Part shown: positions 27,101 through 35,634 of the stretch, in pieces
How positions within the stretch are numbered: position 1 is the stretch's first letter
Layout: every line of letters starts with the position of its first letter
From: Acetobacteraceae bacterium
Lineage (GTDB): Bacteria > Pseudomonadota > Alphaproteobacteria > Acetobacterales > Acetobacteraceae
Reading direction: 5' to 3'
Length of the DNA stretch: 64,000 nucleotides
NCBI GenBank assembly: GCA_024280945.1
Contig: JAMXLO010000032.1
Location: 1-64,000 of the forward strand
Translations under genes and position numbers: made by a program
Notes under the pieces: generated by a model
What the model was told of the DNA's origin: nothing
Databases searched by the model: none
What the model saw: only the letters and a program-made list of their open reading frames with translations

Positions 27101-28450
27101 CTAGCGAATGAAGCCTTGCAGTTCTTCCTTCGCCCAGGCGATGGTCGATTTGATCGATTCACCCGCCATCAGCCGGGTCACCATCGCTGGCGGAATTCCG
27201 CGGTTCCACATCTGCACCGCGATTTCCGGCGGTGCCGACGAGCCTGCGATGTAGTATTCGGAATCGTGCCACGGGCGCACCGGATAGTTGTAGACGGTGC
27301 CCTTCGGCGGTTCGACATCGTTCCAGATCTTCATGTCATACATCGACGTGAACGGCGGGATGTCGTAGCCGGCGACAGGAGCGGCGAGTTCTTCCACCTG
27401 CTCGCGCTGCGACAGATGTTCGATCAACTCCTTGGCGGCGCTCTTGTTCTTGGCGAACTGCCACAGTCCCCAGAAATACGGTCGGTGCGGAACGAGCCGG
27501 CCGGCAGGTCCACGTGGCTGCGAGAAGTGCCAGCAATCCGCGGCCACTTCTGGCGCGTCACGCTTGGCCACTGCCCAGGCTGACGGCGGATTCCAGATGT
27601 ATGCGGCCTTGCCGGAAATCAGCGCCCGATTGTTCGATGCATCGTCCCACTGCGGGGCGTCCGGCGGCATGAACTTGATGAGCTTTTGGATATACTCCAT
27701 CACCTTCATGACGTTATCGGACTCGACAGTGATCTCGCCCTTGGCATTCACCAGGTCAGCGCCGAATGCGCCGAAGGTGGCGCCCCATGTCTGGTTCGCG
27801 TCCGTGCTGTCGCCCGCACGGCAGCCGAACCCGATCGGATAGCCCGCCTTGTGGAAAGCCGCTGCGATCTCGAGTTGCTTGTCGTAAGTCCACTCCTTGC
27901 TGGCCTCCGGTGTCGCGGGATGATCCGGGAACCACGCCTGAACGTCCACGCCGGCGAACTTCTTCCACATGCTGATGCGCGCGACCGGTGGCAGCGGCGC
28001 CGAGCCCCAGCCCACCGGCACCGCCATCCAGTGCTTGTTGATGAAAGCAAGATACTCGTAGGCACGGCCCAATTTGCCGTACTTGGCGATCAGCCGCTGC
28101 ATCACGTCGTCGACCGGATCGAGGCTGTCGGCGTATTGGTGGACGGTCCACTGATCGAACGCATACACGTCGTGACCAGTCTTGGCCTGCGCCTCGGCGG
28201 CCATGGTAATATTGATCTTGCTGCCGATGCTCGAGATGAAGTCGACCTGCACATCGACCTTGTTCTTCTCGGCCCACGCAGTGATCAGTTTTCTCATTGC
28301 GTCATCGCCGGTGGGGACCCAGTGGTCCCACAGCGCGAGGCTCAACTTTCCGGCAGCGCCCGCAGTGCGAATATGCACCAGGGGTAGGGCGGTCGCGGCC
28401 GCTCCGATCTTGAGGGCCGACCGACGCGACAAGCGATTCTTCGACAACAT
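27101..28450 (-). CDS. Extracellular solute-binding protein family 1 (sugar type), Tat-exported
   Basis: A 449-residue binding protein with a Tat-type leader: LSRRSALKIGAAATALPLVH around residues 7-26, including the twin arginine. The mature part ('LALWDHWVPTGDDAMRKLI', 'AAEAQAKTGHDVYAFDQWT') resembles family 1 sugar/oligosaccharide-binding proteins. It is an orphan: no permease or ATPase gene adjoins it, and neighbours are polysaccharide genes. The start is the ATG with GGGAACG upstream; an earlier in-frame start would extend the leader by 16 residues without a better site. Confidence 0.87.
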   Translation of the reverse strand: MLSKNRLSRRSALKIGAAATALPLVHIRTAGAAGKLSLALWDHWVPTGDDAMRKLITAWAEKNKVDVQVDFISSIGSKINITMAAEAQAKTGHDVYAFDQWTVHQYADSLDPVDDVMQRLIAKYGKLGRAYEYLAFINKHWMAVPVGWGSAPLPPVARISMWKKFAGVDVQAWFPDHPATPEASKEWTYDKQLEIAAAFHKAGYPIGFGCRAGDSTDANQTWGATFGAFGADLVNAKGEITVESDNVMKVMEYIQKLIKFMPPDAPQWDDASNNRALISGKAAYIWNPPSAWAVAKRDAPEVAADCWHFSQPRGPAGRLVPHRPYFWGLWQFAKNKSAAKELIEHLSQREQVEELAAPVAGYDIPPFTSMYDMKIWNDVEPPKGTVYNYPVRPWHDSEYYIAGSSAPPEIAVQMWNRGIPPAMVTRLMAGESIKSTIAWAKEELQGFIR

Positions 28451-28632
28451 AGCGTACGTTCCCTTCCGCGGCCGGAATGCAACCGGCCGTGCTGACAAAC
28501 TCCCGCGGCCGATGCTGCGGATGCGTCTCCCACGCGTCTCGATTATTACGCAAGTCGGAGAGAATTGCGATAGTCACCACTCCGGTCGCCCCTGGCTGGG
28601 CCAGGAAGTAGCCCTGGGGTATACGGGCCGCC

Positions 28633-30561
28633 ATGAAAGCGCGCCCGCCCGTGCGAATCGCCCTCAACGTTGCCATCGATGGCGTGCTGGCTGCGGCGGC
28701 GGTTCCGTTGGCGCGCGCCATCGCCGATCCTTCGGCGCACTGGCTGGACCCTCCTTGGCTGCCGCTGGCTGGTGCCGCCGCCCTGTTGCTCGCTGGCCTG
28801 CCGGTCAGGCTGCCGTGGCAGTACTGGCGGTTCGCCGGGATCGATGATCTTCTCGGCGTGGTCTGGGCCAGCGTGGGCGGCGCCGCACTGCTCAGCGTCG
28901 CCATGGCCTGGGCGGGAGTCAGCACCAGCAACCCTGCGTTTCCCGTCGTGTACGGGTTGGCCCTGCTCGCATTACTGGGCGCGCCTCGGGTCGGCTATCG
29001 GCTATGGCGCCATCGAAGGGCGGGAGCGTTCGCTGGCTACGCCCCCCAAACTGCAACTGCTCTGGTGGTCGGCGCAGCCGAGGACATCGACCTGTTTCTG
29101 CGCGCCCTGGCCTGGGACCGGCGGCAGTCGCTGCAGGTCGAGGGCCTGCTCGCGGTCGGTGCTCGCCAGACCGGCCGACGCATCCACAACGCGCCGTTTC
29201 TCGGTTCTATCGACGACGCGGCGGCCGTATTGGACCGGCTGACTGCCGATGGGAAATTGCCTGGCACCCTGGTTGTGGTCACGCCCGACCTTTCCGGCCA
29301 GTCGCTGGCTCCTTTGGTCGAGCAGGCGGAGCAGCACGGCATGCGAATCCGCCGGGCGCCACGGCCAACGGCGCTCAATCCTGCCGGCTCGGCCGACCGT
29401 GCGCGGGACCTGGAACTGCGGCCGATGGCGATCGAGGACCTGCTCAACCGCCCCCAGGTGCCGCTCGATCGCGAAGGCATGGCGAGACTGGTCCAGGGGC
29501 GAAGCGTCATCGTGACGGGCGCCGGCGGCACCATCGGCAGCGAGCTGGCCCGCCAGGTGGCGGCACTCGGGCCGGAACGACTGATCCTGGTGGACAATGG
29601 CGAATATGCGCTTTGGCTGATCGACCTCGAACTGGCGGAACGCCACCCGCATGTACCGCGGGTGTCGCTGCTGGCCGACATCCGCGACGACGTGCGTGTG
29701 CGCGACGTGTTCGAGCAGTTCCGTCCCGAATTGGTGTTCCACGCCGCGGCGCTGAAACACGTACCGATGGTAGAGGCCAACCCGCTCGAGGGGCTGCTGA
29801 CCAACGTCGCCGGCACGCGTCATGTCGCCGATGCGGCCCGGGCGACCGGCGCGCGTGCCATGGTGCTGATTTCCACCGACAAGGCGGTCAACCCTACATC
29901 GCTGATGGGTGCGACCAAGCGATTGGCCGAAATGTACTGTCAGGCGCTGGACATCGCCGCCCGCCACAGTGGACGCGGCATGCGATGCATCACCGTACGC
30001 TTCGGCAATGTGCTGGGCAGCACCGGATCCGTCGTCCCGTTGTTTCAGCGTCAGTTGGAACAAGGCGGCCCGCTGACCGTCACTCATCCCGACATGCAGC
30101 GTTACTTCATGACGGTGCGGGAAGCGGTGGGTCTCGTGTTGCAGGCGAGCGTGGTCGGGACCGGCGACGCCGCCCTGCCTTCGGGTGAGGACGGCGGCAT
30201 CTTTGTGCTCGACATGGGCAAGCCGGTGAAGATCGTCGATCTGGCGCGGCAGATGATCCGGCTGGCAGGACTTGCTCCGGAGCGCGATGTCGAAATCCGC
30301 TTCACCGGATTGCGGCCCGGCGAAAAGCTCCACGAGGAGCTTTTCCATGGCAAGGAACCGCCAGTGCCGACCGGTTTTCCCGGTCTGCTGATGGCTGCCC
30401 CGCGCACGGCGGACCCGGCGATCGTGGGTCGCGCCATCGATGAAATCGCCACTGCCTGCCGCAATGGACATGCGCGTCTGGCTCTGGCGCTGCTGGGCCG
30501 ATTGGTTCCGGAGTTCGAGCACAATGCGGAAGGATTGTTGCCTGTGTTGACCCACACATGA
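28633..30561 (+). CDS. CapD/WbpM-type UDP-sugar 4,6-dehydratase (membrane-anchored)
   Basis: A 642-residue nucleotide-sugar dehydratase/epimerase. The N-terminal 115 residues hold about four membrane helices; a Rossmann-like regulatory domain follows; the catalytic SDR domain starts at GAGGTIGSELARQ (about 295). Active-site 'STDKAVNPTSLMGATKRLAE' (from about 414) has Met in place of the SDR Tyr, as in the 4,6-dehydratases PglF and WbpM. 'GLRPGEKLHEELF' is a further CapD signature. Likely product: a UDP-4-keto-6-deoxy-HexNAc, used by the aminotransferase whose start overlaps this stop by 4 nt (ATGA). Confidence 0.92.
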   Translation: MKARPPVRIALNVAIDGVLAAAAVPLARAIADPSAHWLDPPWLPLAGAAALLLAGLPVRLPWQYWRFAGIDDLLGVVWASVGGAALLSVAMAWAGVSTSNPAFPVVYGLALLALLGAPRVGYRLWRHRRAGAFAGYAPQTATALVVGAAEDIDLFLRALAWDRRQSLQVEGLLAVGARQTGRRIHNAPFLGSIDDAAAVLDRLTADGKLPGTLVVVTPDLSGQSLAPLVEQAEQHGMRIRRAPRPTALNPAGSADRARDLELRPMAIEDLLNRPQVPLDREGMARLVQGRSVIVTGAGGTIGSELARQVAALGPERLILVDNGEYALWLIDLELAERHPHVPRVSLLADIRDDVRVRDVFEQFRPELVFHAAALKHVPMVEANPLEGLLTNVAGTRHVADAARATGARAMVLISTDKAVNPTSLMGATKRLAEMYCQALDIAARHSGRGMRCITVRFGNVLGSTGSVVPLFQRQLEQGGPLTVTHPDMQRYFMTVREAVGLVLQASVVGTGDAALPSGEDGGIFVLDMGKPVKIVDLARQMIRLAGLAPERDVEIRFTGLRPGEKLHEELFHGKEPPVPTGFPGLLMAAPRTADPAIVGRAIDEIATACRNGHARLALALLGRLVPEFEHNAEGLLPVLTHT

Positions 30562-31697
30562 CTGCGCGCCCACCCATTCCGTTCATCGACCTGAAGGGAC
30601 AGCAGGCGCGTATCAGCAGTGAGCTGCGCAGGCGGTTGGATGCAGTGCTCGGGCACTGCCAGTTCATTCTTGGCCCCGAAGTGGCAGAGCTGGAAGCGAA
30701 ACTGGCGCAGCTCTGCGGCGCGCGTCATTGCATCGCGGTCAGTTCCGGTACGGATGCAATCCAGATTGCCTTGATGGCGGAGGGCGTCGGCCAGGGCGAT
30801 GCCGTGTTCCTGCCGGCGTTCACCTACACCGCGACCGCCGAAGTGCCTTTGGTGCTTGGCGCCACGCCGGTGTTCGTCGATGTCGATCCACACACATTCC
30901 AGATCGATCCGGCGCATTTGGAACGTCGGATTGCCGAAGTGCGCCGAGATGGGCACTTGCGGCCGCGCGCCCTGATCGGCGTTGACCTGTTCGGTCAGCC
31001 CGCAGACTGGAAGGCGCTGGCAGGTATTGCCGAGAGGGAGGGGCTATTCTCGCTGGACGACCTGGCACAGAGCTTCGGTTGCACGCTGCACGGCAGGCCC
31101 TTGGGAGCGGCAGCGGATGCGACGGTGACGAGTTTCTTTCCGTCCAAGCCGTTGGCCGGCTACGGCGATGGCGGCGCGCTGTTCACCGAGAGTGACGAGC
31201 GCGCTTCACTCTACCGTAGTCTGCGCACGCATGGTGAAGGCGCTTCGCGCTACGAGGTGCTGCATACCGGGATGAATGGTCGGCTCGATACGATGCAGGC
31301 TGCTGTGCTGCTCGCCAAGTTGACGGTGTTTGCCGACGAGTTGAAGGCCAGAGAACGCGTGGCGCGATACTACGATTCCCGGTTGGGCAACGCGGTTGTC
31401 ACGCCCGCCCGGGTCCCGGACAGCACCAGCGCCTGGGCAATTTACGCGATTCTGCTGCCGGACCAGGCCGCGCGCGCCGATGTGCAGGCGGCGCTACGGA
31501 CGAACGGTGTGCCAACAGCGATCTACTATCCGCGTCCGCTGCATCTGCAGCCTGCCTATCGCCATCACCACAATGGCATTGGTCTGCCCGTATCGGAGGA
31601 TCTGGCCAGCCGGATCCTGGCATTGCCGATCCATCCGTACCTCTCAGAGGCCGATATCGCGCATGTCTGCGATAGCGTGCTGAACGCGGTGAGCTGA
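30558..31697 (+). CDS. DegT/DnrJ/EryC1 sugar aminotransferase
   Basis: PLP-dependent sugar aminotransferase of 379 residues. The PLP lysine is Lys197 in 'SFFPSKPLAGYGDGGAL'; 'SGTDAIQIALMAEGVGQGD' binds phosphate and 'DDLAQSFGC' replaces the usual EDAAQ motif conservatively. Translationally coupled to the dehydratase, so it probably makes a 4-amino- or 3-amino-sugar nucleotide for a surface glycan, as with PglF-PglE or WbpE. The 4-amino outcome is favoured by the direct pairing but not proven. Confidence 0.92.
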   Translation: MTARPPIPFIDLKGQQARISSELRRRLDAVLGHCQFILGPEVAELEAKLAQLCGARHCIAVSSGTDAIQIALMAEGVGQGDAVFLPAFTYTATAEVPLVLGATPVFVDVDPHTFQIDPAHLERRIAEVRRDGHLRPRALIGVDLFGQPADWKALAGIAEREGLFSLDDLAQSFGCTLHGRPLGAAADATVTSFFPSKPLAGYGDGGALFTESDERASLYRSLRTHGEGASRYEVLHTGMNGRLDTMQAAVLLAKLTVFADELKARERVARYYDSRLGNAVVTPARVPDSTSAWAIYAILLPDQAARADVQAALRTNGVPTAIYYPRPLHLQPAYRHHHNGIGLPVSEDLASRILALPIHPYLSEADIAHVCDSVLNAVS

Positions 31698-31700
31698 GGC

Positions 31701-31877
31701 CTACGCTGCCGGAGTTGCCGGGGAAGGCTGCTTTGCCTGCTGGTCTGCCATGGCAAAGGCTTGCTCGATCGCCAGTGCGATCCGGTCCTCTTCATCCAAA
31801 GCCGGATCGATCGCGCGCAGGTCGAAAAAGATCCGGGCGACCCCAGGGTCGTCGGTGGAGACCGCGATCAAAGCCAT
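31701..31877 (-). CDS. Small protein coupled to DUF1150 gene
   Basis: A 58-residue ORF beginning MALIAVSTDDPGVARIFFDL and continuing 'RAIDPALDEEDRIALAIEQ', acidic in the middle with a proline/alanine tail. Its ATG shares one base with the TGA of the DUF1150 gene (TGATG), a classic coupling arrangement, and the frame stays open with normal codon use. I do not recognise the family. It ends 3 nt from the stop of the convergent aminotransferase gene. Confidence 0.6.
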   Translation of the reverse strand: MALIAVSTDDPGVARIFFDLRAIDPALDEEDRIALAIEQAFAMADQQAKQPSPATPAA

Positions 31878-32122
31878 CAGTGCACCGCGACGAAGGTCAT
31901 GTCGTGCTCAGACACGAGTTCCATGGCGACCTCGATGTCCTCCACCACCGCCATTGCCGTGCCATCGGCAGCGTGGATGGCATATGCCGGCTGACCGTCG
32001 ATGGTACCGCACCGCAGATACACCAGCCGCGGCACACCCAGCCGGAGGAGTTCGCCCCGGGTCATTTGCCGCAGGTCCGCTCTGATTGGTTTGGCTGCAC
32101 CGCCGTGTTCTGCGAAACGCAT
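31877..32122 (-). CDS. DUF1150 family protein
   Basis: An 81-residue protein typical of alphaproteobacterial DUF1150: 'LGVPRLVYLRCGTIDGQPAY' followed by 'AIHAADGTAMAVVEDIEVAM' and the C-terminal VAVH. Such genes often accompany small heat-shock proteins, but none is here. Function unknown. It may lead a two-gene unit with the overlapping 58-residue ORF. Confidence 0.82.
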   Translation of the reverse strand: MRFAEHGGAAKPIRADLRQMTRGELLRLGVPRLVYLRCGTIDGQPAYAIHAADGTAMAVVEDIEVAMELVSEHDMTFVAVH

Positions 32123-32206
32123 GACACCGAATCCTATCGCAGTACAGCTTTAAGTATGGCTGCATGGCGGAACCGCGGCATTGATGTGGATCAACTGTGG
32201 CGTGTA

Positions 32207-32289
32207 TGCGGGCGGCGGGGCTCGAACCCGCACGGCCATGGGCCAAGGCATTTTAAGTGCCTTATGTCTGCCAATTCCATCACGCCCGC
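32207..32289 (-). tRNA. tRNA-Leu (anticodon TAA)
   Basis: Minus-strand cloverleaf of 83 nt. The acceptor arm GCGGGCG pairs with CGCCCGC, with discriminator A. The anticodon stem AGGCA/TGCCT encloses CTTAAAA, giving anticodon TAA. There is a class II variable arm (TTGGCCCATGGCC region) and a T-arm GCGGG-TTCGAGC-CCCGC. CCA is not encoded (TAC follows the discriminator). It decodes the rare UUA codon (and possibly UUG) in this GC-rich genome. Confidence 0.95.
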
Positions 32290-32416
32290 GACAACGGCAC
32301 GCTACCATAGCCGAGTCAGCCTTGGCCAAAGGTTGCCGCCGCGACGAGATAAGCGCATGTCTTTGCATCAAGCCGGCAGCGGCCGTTGAGTACTGACAGA
32401 AGGCTGAAGTGGCGCG

Positions 32417-33118
32417 ATGCAGACGGCGGCAGATGTGATTGGAGCGATACCGCTGTTCGAAAGCTTGGACGCCGGTCTCCAGCAAGAGATCGAGGCGATT
32501 ACCCGAACCGTGTCAGCCGATCCCGATCAGGTTCTGTCGCACCAGGGCGCCATGCCGGACGTTCTGCACATCTTGCTGGAGGGCCAGGTGGCGTTGTCCA
32601 GCACGGCGGCCGATGGCACCAGGGCTCTGGTCGAAGTGCTCCATCCGATGGATCACTTCGTGCTGGCCTCGGTGCTGACGCAGCTCCCCTATCTGCTGAC
32701 GGCCCGAACCGTGACCCGCTGCCGCCTGCTGGAGATCAGTGCTCACGACCTGCTTCTATTGGTGGAGCGCGAAGCGTCTCTTGCCAGCACGCTGTTGCGT
32801 TCGGTGTCGCGCGAATTCCGCTCCATGGTACGGCAGGTCCGGGACCTGAAGCTGCGCACCGCGGCGCAGCGTCTGGGCTGTTACCTTCTGGCGCGGGTCA
32901 AGGATGCAAACGCTGAGCGTGCGGACTTCCGCCTGCCCTTCGACAAGGGGTTGCTTGCCGCTCGTCTTGGCTGCCGGCAGGAGAACCTGTCGCGAGCATT
33001 TGCGACGTTGCGATCGTATGGCGTCGAGACGCATGGCTCCCGCGTCATCCTGCATGATATCCGGAAATTGCGAGCGCTCGCAGTGCCGGATGAGCTCAGC
33101 GACCTGGAGGCGATGTAG
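32417..33118 (+). CDS. Crp/Fnr family transcriptional regulator
   Basis: A 233-residue regulator: cyclic-nucleotide-like beta barrel (about 10-120, 'GAMPDVLHILLEGQVALSST'), a dimer helix, and a C-terminal HTH with 'LLAARLGCRQENLSRAFATL' as helix-turn-helix. There is no N-terminal FNR cysteine cluster, so it is not an oxygen-sensing FNR by that mechanism; the helix preceding the HTH resembles the DNR/NnrR or CooA-type groups that bind haem gases. Ligand unknown. It stands alone, convergent with the RmlC-like gene. Confidence 0.88.
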   Translation: MQTAADVIGAIPLFESLDAGLQQEIEAITRTVSADPDQVLSHQGAMPDVLHILLEGQVALSSTAADGTRALVEVLHPMDHFVLASVLTQLPYLLTARTVTRCRLLEISAHDLLLLVEREASLASTLLRSVSREFRSMVRQVRDLKLRTAAQRLGCYLLARVKDANAERADFRLPFDKGLLAARLGCRQENLSRAFATLRSYGVETHGSRVILHDIRKLRALAVPDELSDLEAM

Positions 33119-33144
33119 CCTGTCGCCAGCGCCGGCTTGCCGGC

Positions 33145-33675
33145 CTATCCGGTGCAATCCGGCCAGGACGCATCGCGTTCCGACATCGAGACGGGCGCCC
33201 CCGGCCACTCGATGCCGAAAGCCGGATCGTTCCAGCGGACGCCCCGACTGCTATCCGGATCGTAGTCGCAATCGATATGGTACAAAACAGCAACATCGTC
33301 TGACAGGGTCAGCATGCCGTGGGCGCAGCCACGTGGGATCAGCAGGCCCAGGCCATTGTCCGCGCTCAGTTCCGCATGGAATGCGCGCCGGAAGGTCGGA
33401 GACTCAGGTCTCAGATCGAGCGCCACGTCAAAAATCGCTCCGGCAATGCATTGCACCAGTTTGATCTCGGCTGAAGGCGGGATCTGGAAGTGCATGCCTC
33501 GGAGCGTGCCGCGGCGGCTCGAACGCGACAGGCTGGTCTGGCGCGGCACGAAATCGATCCCGTGTTGTGCCAGCGTGGTCGTGCAGCTGAGACGGGCGAA
33601 GCTGCCACGCTCATCGCAGGCCGGTTCCGCCCGAACCACCATGACGCCGGGCAGGGGTGTTGGAATGATCTGCAT
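33145..33675 (-). CDS. rfbC: dTDP-4-dehydrorhamnose 3,5-epimerase-like protein (RmlC family)
   Basis: A cupin epimerase of 176 residues from MQIIPTPLPGVMVVR; a longer frame upstream lacks a site. Active-site residues align with RmlC: His62 in 'RGMHFQ', Lys72 in 'IKLVQCIAG', Tyr132 in 'AVLYHID'. No rmlA, rmlB or rmlD is nearby, so it may act on another NDP-4-keto-6-deoxy sugar, possibly one from the CapD-type dehydratase 3 kb away. That link is inference. Confidence 0.85.
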   Translation of the reverse strand: MQIIPTPLPGVMVVRAEPACDERGSFARLSCTTTLAQHGIDFVPRQTSLSRSSRRGTLRGMHFQIPPSAEIKLVQCIAGAIFDVALDLRPESPTFRRAFHAELSADNGLGLLIPRGCAHGMLTLSDDVAVLYHIDCDYDPDSSRGVRWNDPAFGIEWPGAPVSMSERDASWPDCTG

Positions 33676-33870
33676 CAATAGAACCGTCGTTCGGTAAGCC
33701 AGGATCATGGGCTCAGCGAGGCTTAACCGCGCGCCGCCGGCAGGTCGAGATAGCAATTCGTTGCTGATGAGCCGGCCGAGCACGCGGTGTTGACATTGAT
33801 TCAATAGATCAACGTTGACGGCCAGCCTGGATTGCGCCTCTTAGCCGGAACCGCACGGAGGGAGACGCAT

Positions 33871-34380
33871 ATGATCTCGCCCGCCTATGTCCGCCTGATG
33901 ACGGACTACAACACCGAGATGAACCGACGCCTGTATGACGCCGCCGGTCGCCTTTCCGATGCCGAGCGCAAGGTTGATCGAGGTGCATTCTGGAAATCGA
34001 TCCATGGCACGCTCACCCACATCCTTTGGGGCGACACACAATGGATGTCACGGTTCGACGGATGGCCGAAGCCTGAGGTCGGCATCAAACAGAGCGCAGA
34101 GATGGTGGGGGACTTCGCCCATCTTCGGGCGAGGCGCGAAAAGGCGGATGCCGATATCAGCGCCTGGGCCAGGAGAATAGACGACGCGTGGCTGGCCGGG
34201 GACCTGGTGTGGTTCAGCGGCGCGGCGAACCGCGAGATGCGGCGGCAGAAAGCCAAGCTGGTGGTGCATTTCTTCAATCACCAGACGCATCATCGCGGGC
34301 AGGCGCATGCACTGCTGACCAGTTTTGGGCAGGATACCGGCGATACCGACCTGTTCCTGGTGGTTCCGGAAATGGCCTGA
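33871..34380 (+). CDS. DinB family protein
   Basis: A four-helix-bundle metalloprotein of 169 residues, starting ATGATCTCGCCC with GGAGGGAGACGC upstream. The three metal-ligand histidines of DinB/YfiT proteins are recognisable: one in 'SIHGTLTHILWGD' and two in 'HFFNHQTHHRGQAHALL'. Many relatives are thiol-dependent transferases or damage-inducible proteins. Nothing in the neighbourhood narrows the function. Confidence 0.88.
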   Translation: MISPAYVRLMTDYNTEMNRRLYDAAGRLSDAERKVDRGAFWKSIHGTLTHILWGDTQWMSRFDGWPKPEVGIKQSAEMVGDFAHLRARREKADADISAWARRIDDAWLAGDLVWFSGAANREMRRQKAKLVVHFFNHQTHHRGQAHALLTSFGQDTGDTDLFLVVPEMA

Positions 34381-34445
34381 TTGCCCGGTTGCTTGGCGCC
34401 GCCGCGTCTGCCGCGCTAGCATGGCGCTCAATGAGCGGGGGAACC

Positions 34446-35606
34446 ATGCGAACGGTACTCGTTGCAACGCTGCTGATTTTTCTGGCGGCGGCGGCAAATG
34501 CGCAGAACCAGCGCGGCGTCACCGATACCGAGATCCTTGTCGGCACCGTGACCGACCTGTCAGGCGTCACCGCTGTGCAAGGAGTGAACAACGCCAACGC
34601 CGTTCGCCTCGCATTCGACGCGGTCAATGAAAAGGGCGGCATCAACGGCCGCAAGATCCGCTACATCGTGGAGGACAGCCAATATCAGGTGCCGCGCGCC
34701 GTGCAGGCGATGAACAAGCTGGTCAACAACGACGGCGTGTTCATCACCATCGAGGACGGCGGCACGCCGATGAACAACGCGACATTCCCGATGGCAATCG
34801 AAAAGGGAGTTCCGAAGCTGCTGCCGCTGTCGGCGGCGCGGTCCATGTACGAGCCGTTCCATCGACTGAAGTTCAGCCAGTACTCGTCATACGTCGATCA
34901 GATGCGGGCAGGCGTGAAGTACTTTGTCGAGCAGCGAGGCAAGCACGCGATTTGCGCAATGTATCAGGATACCGACTTCGGCAAGGATGTGCTGGCCGGC
35001 ACGGTGCAGCAGACCGAAGCGATGGGTATGAAGGTGGTCGCAACGACAGCGCACAAGCCGACCGACACCGATTTCACCGCACCCGTTGCAAAACTGCGCG
35101 ATGCAAAGTGTGACCTGATCACCATGGGCACCATTGTTCGCGATTCAACGCTGATCATTGCCACGGTGAAGAAGCTGGGCTGGAACGTCGACCTGCTGGG
35201 CCAGGTGGCAGCCTACGATACGGCGATCGCCGAAGCACCAGGCGACGTCGCGGAGGGGTTCTATGCAATGTCTCCTTCGCTGTATGCCTATCCCGATGAT
35301 CAGCGCCCAGCCATCAAGGCCTTCGCACAGGCATACAAGGCAAAGTACGGGTTCGAAGTGAACTATCTGGGTGAAATGGGTTATACCTCCGCTCAGATCG
35401 CCATCGAGGCACTGCAGCGCGCGGGTCGTGACCTGACCGTCGACAGCTTGGTGAAGGCGATGGAGAGCATCCGCGACTTCCACGACATCTTCGGTGGTAC
35501 CTATTCGTTCAGTGAAACCAACCATCACGGTGCCACCGCGGCGTTCCTCTCGGTCGTGCACAATGGTCGGTGGGAGCCGGTCGTGGATCACGCGTTGGCC
35601 TATTAG
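34446..35606 (+). CDS. ABC transporter substrate-binding protein, LivK/amide type (orphan)
   Basis: Periplasmic binding protein of 386 residues. Signal peptide MRTVLVATLLIFLAAAANAQ, cut after residue 19 or 20, preceded by GGGGGAA. The mature part shows the receptor-family pattern 'VTDTEILVGTVTDLSGVTAV' and 'YQDTDFGKDVLAGTVQQTEA'. It is related to but clearly distinct from the one at 941-2149. No permease or ATPase genes are nearby, so it either shares a transporter encoded elsewhere or serves as a sensor. Ligand unknown. Confidence 0.88.
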   Translation: MRTVLVATLLIFLAAAANAQNQRGVTDTEILVGTVTDLSGVTAVQGVNNANAVRLAFDAVNEKGGINGRKIRYIVEDSQYQVPRAVQAMNKLVNNDGVFITIEDGGTPMNNATFPMAIEKGVPKLLPLSAARSMYEPFHRLKFSQYSSYVDQMRAGVKYFVEQRGKHAICAMYQDTDFGKDVLAGTVQQTEAMGMKVVATTAHKPTDTDFTAPVAKLRDAKCDLITMGTIVRDSTLIIATVKKLGWNVDLLGQVAAYDTAIAEAPGDVAEGFYAMSPSLYAYPDDQRPAIKAFAQAYKAKYGFEVNYLGEMGYTSAQIAIEALQRAGRDLTVDSLVKAMESIRDFHDIFGGTYSFSETNHHGATAAFLSVVHNGRWEPVVDHALAY

Positions 35607-35634
35607 CCGCCTCCCCTAACACCAGGCCCCGGCG

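Noticed and set aside
29002-30573. Minus-strand ORF of 523 codons opposite the CapD-type dehydratase
   Set aside because: GC-rich antisense artefact; all family motifs are in the plus-strand frame.
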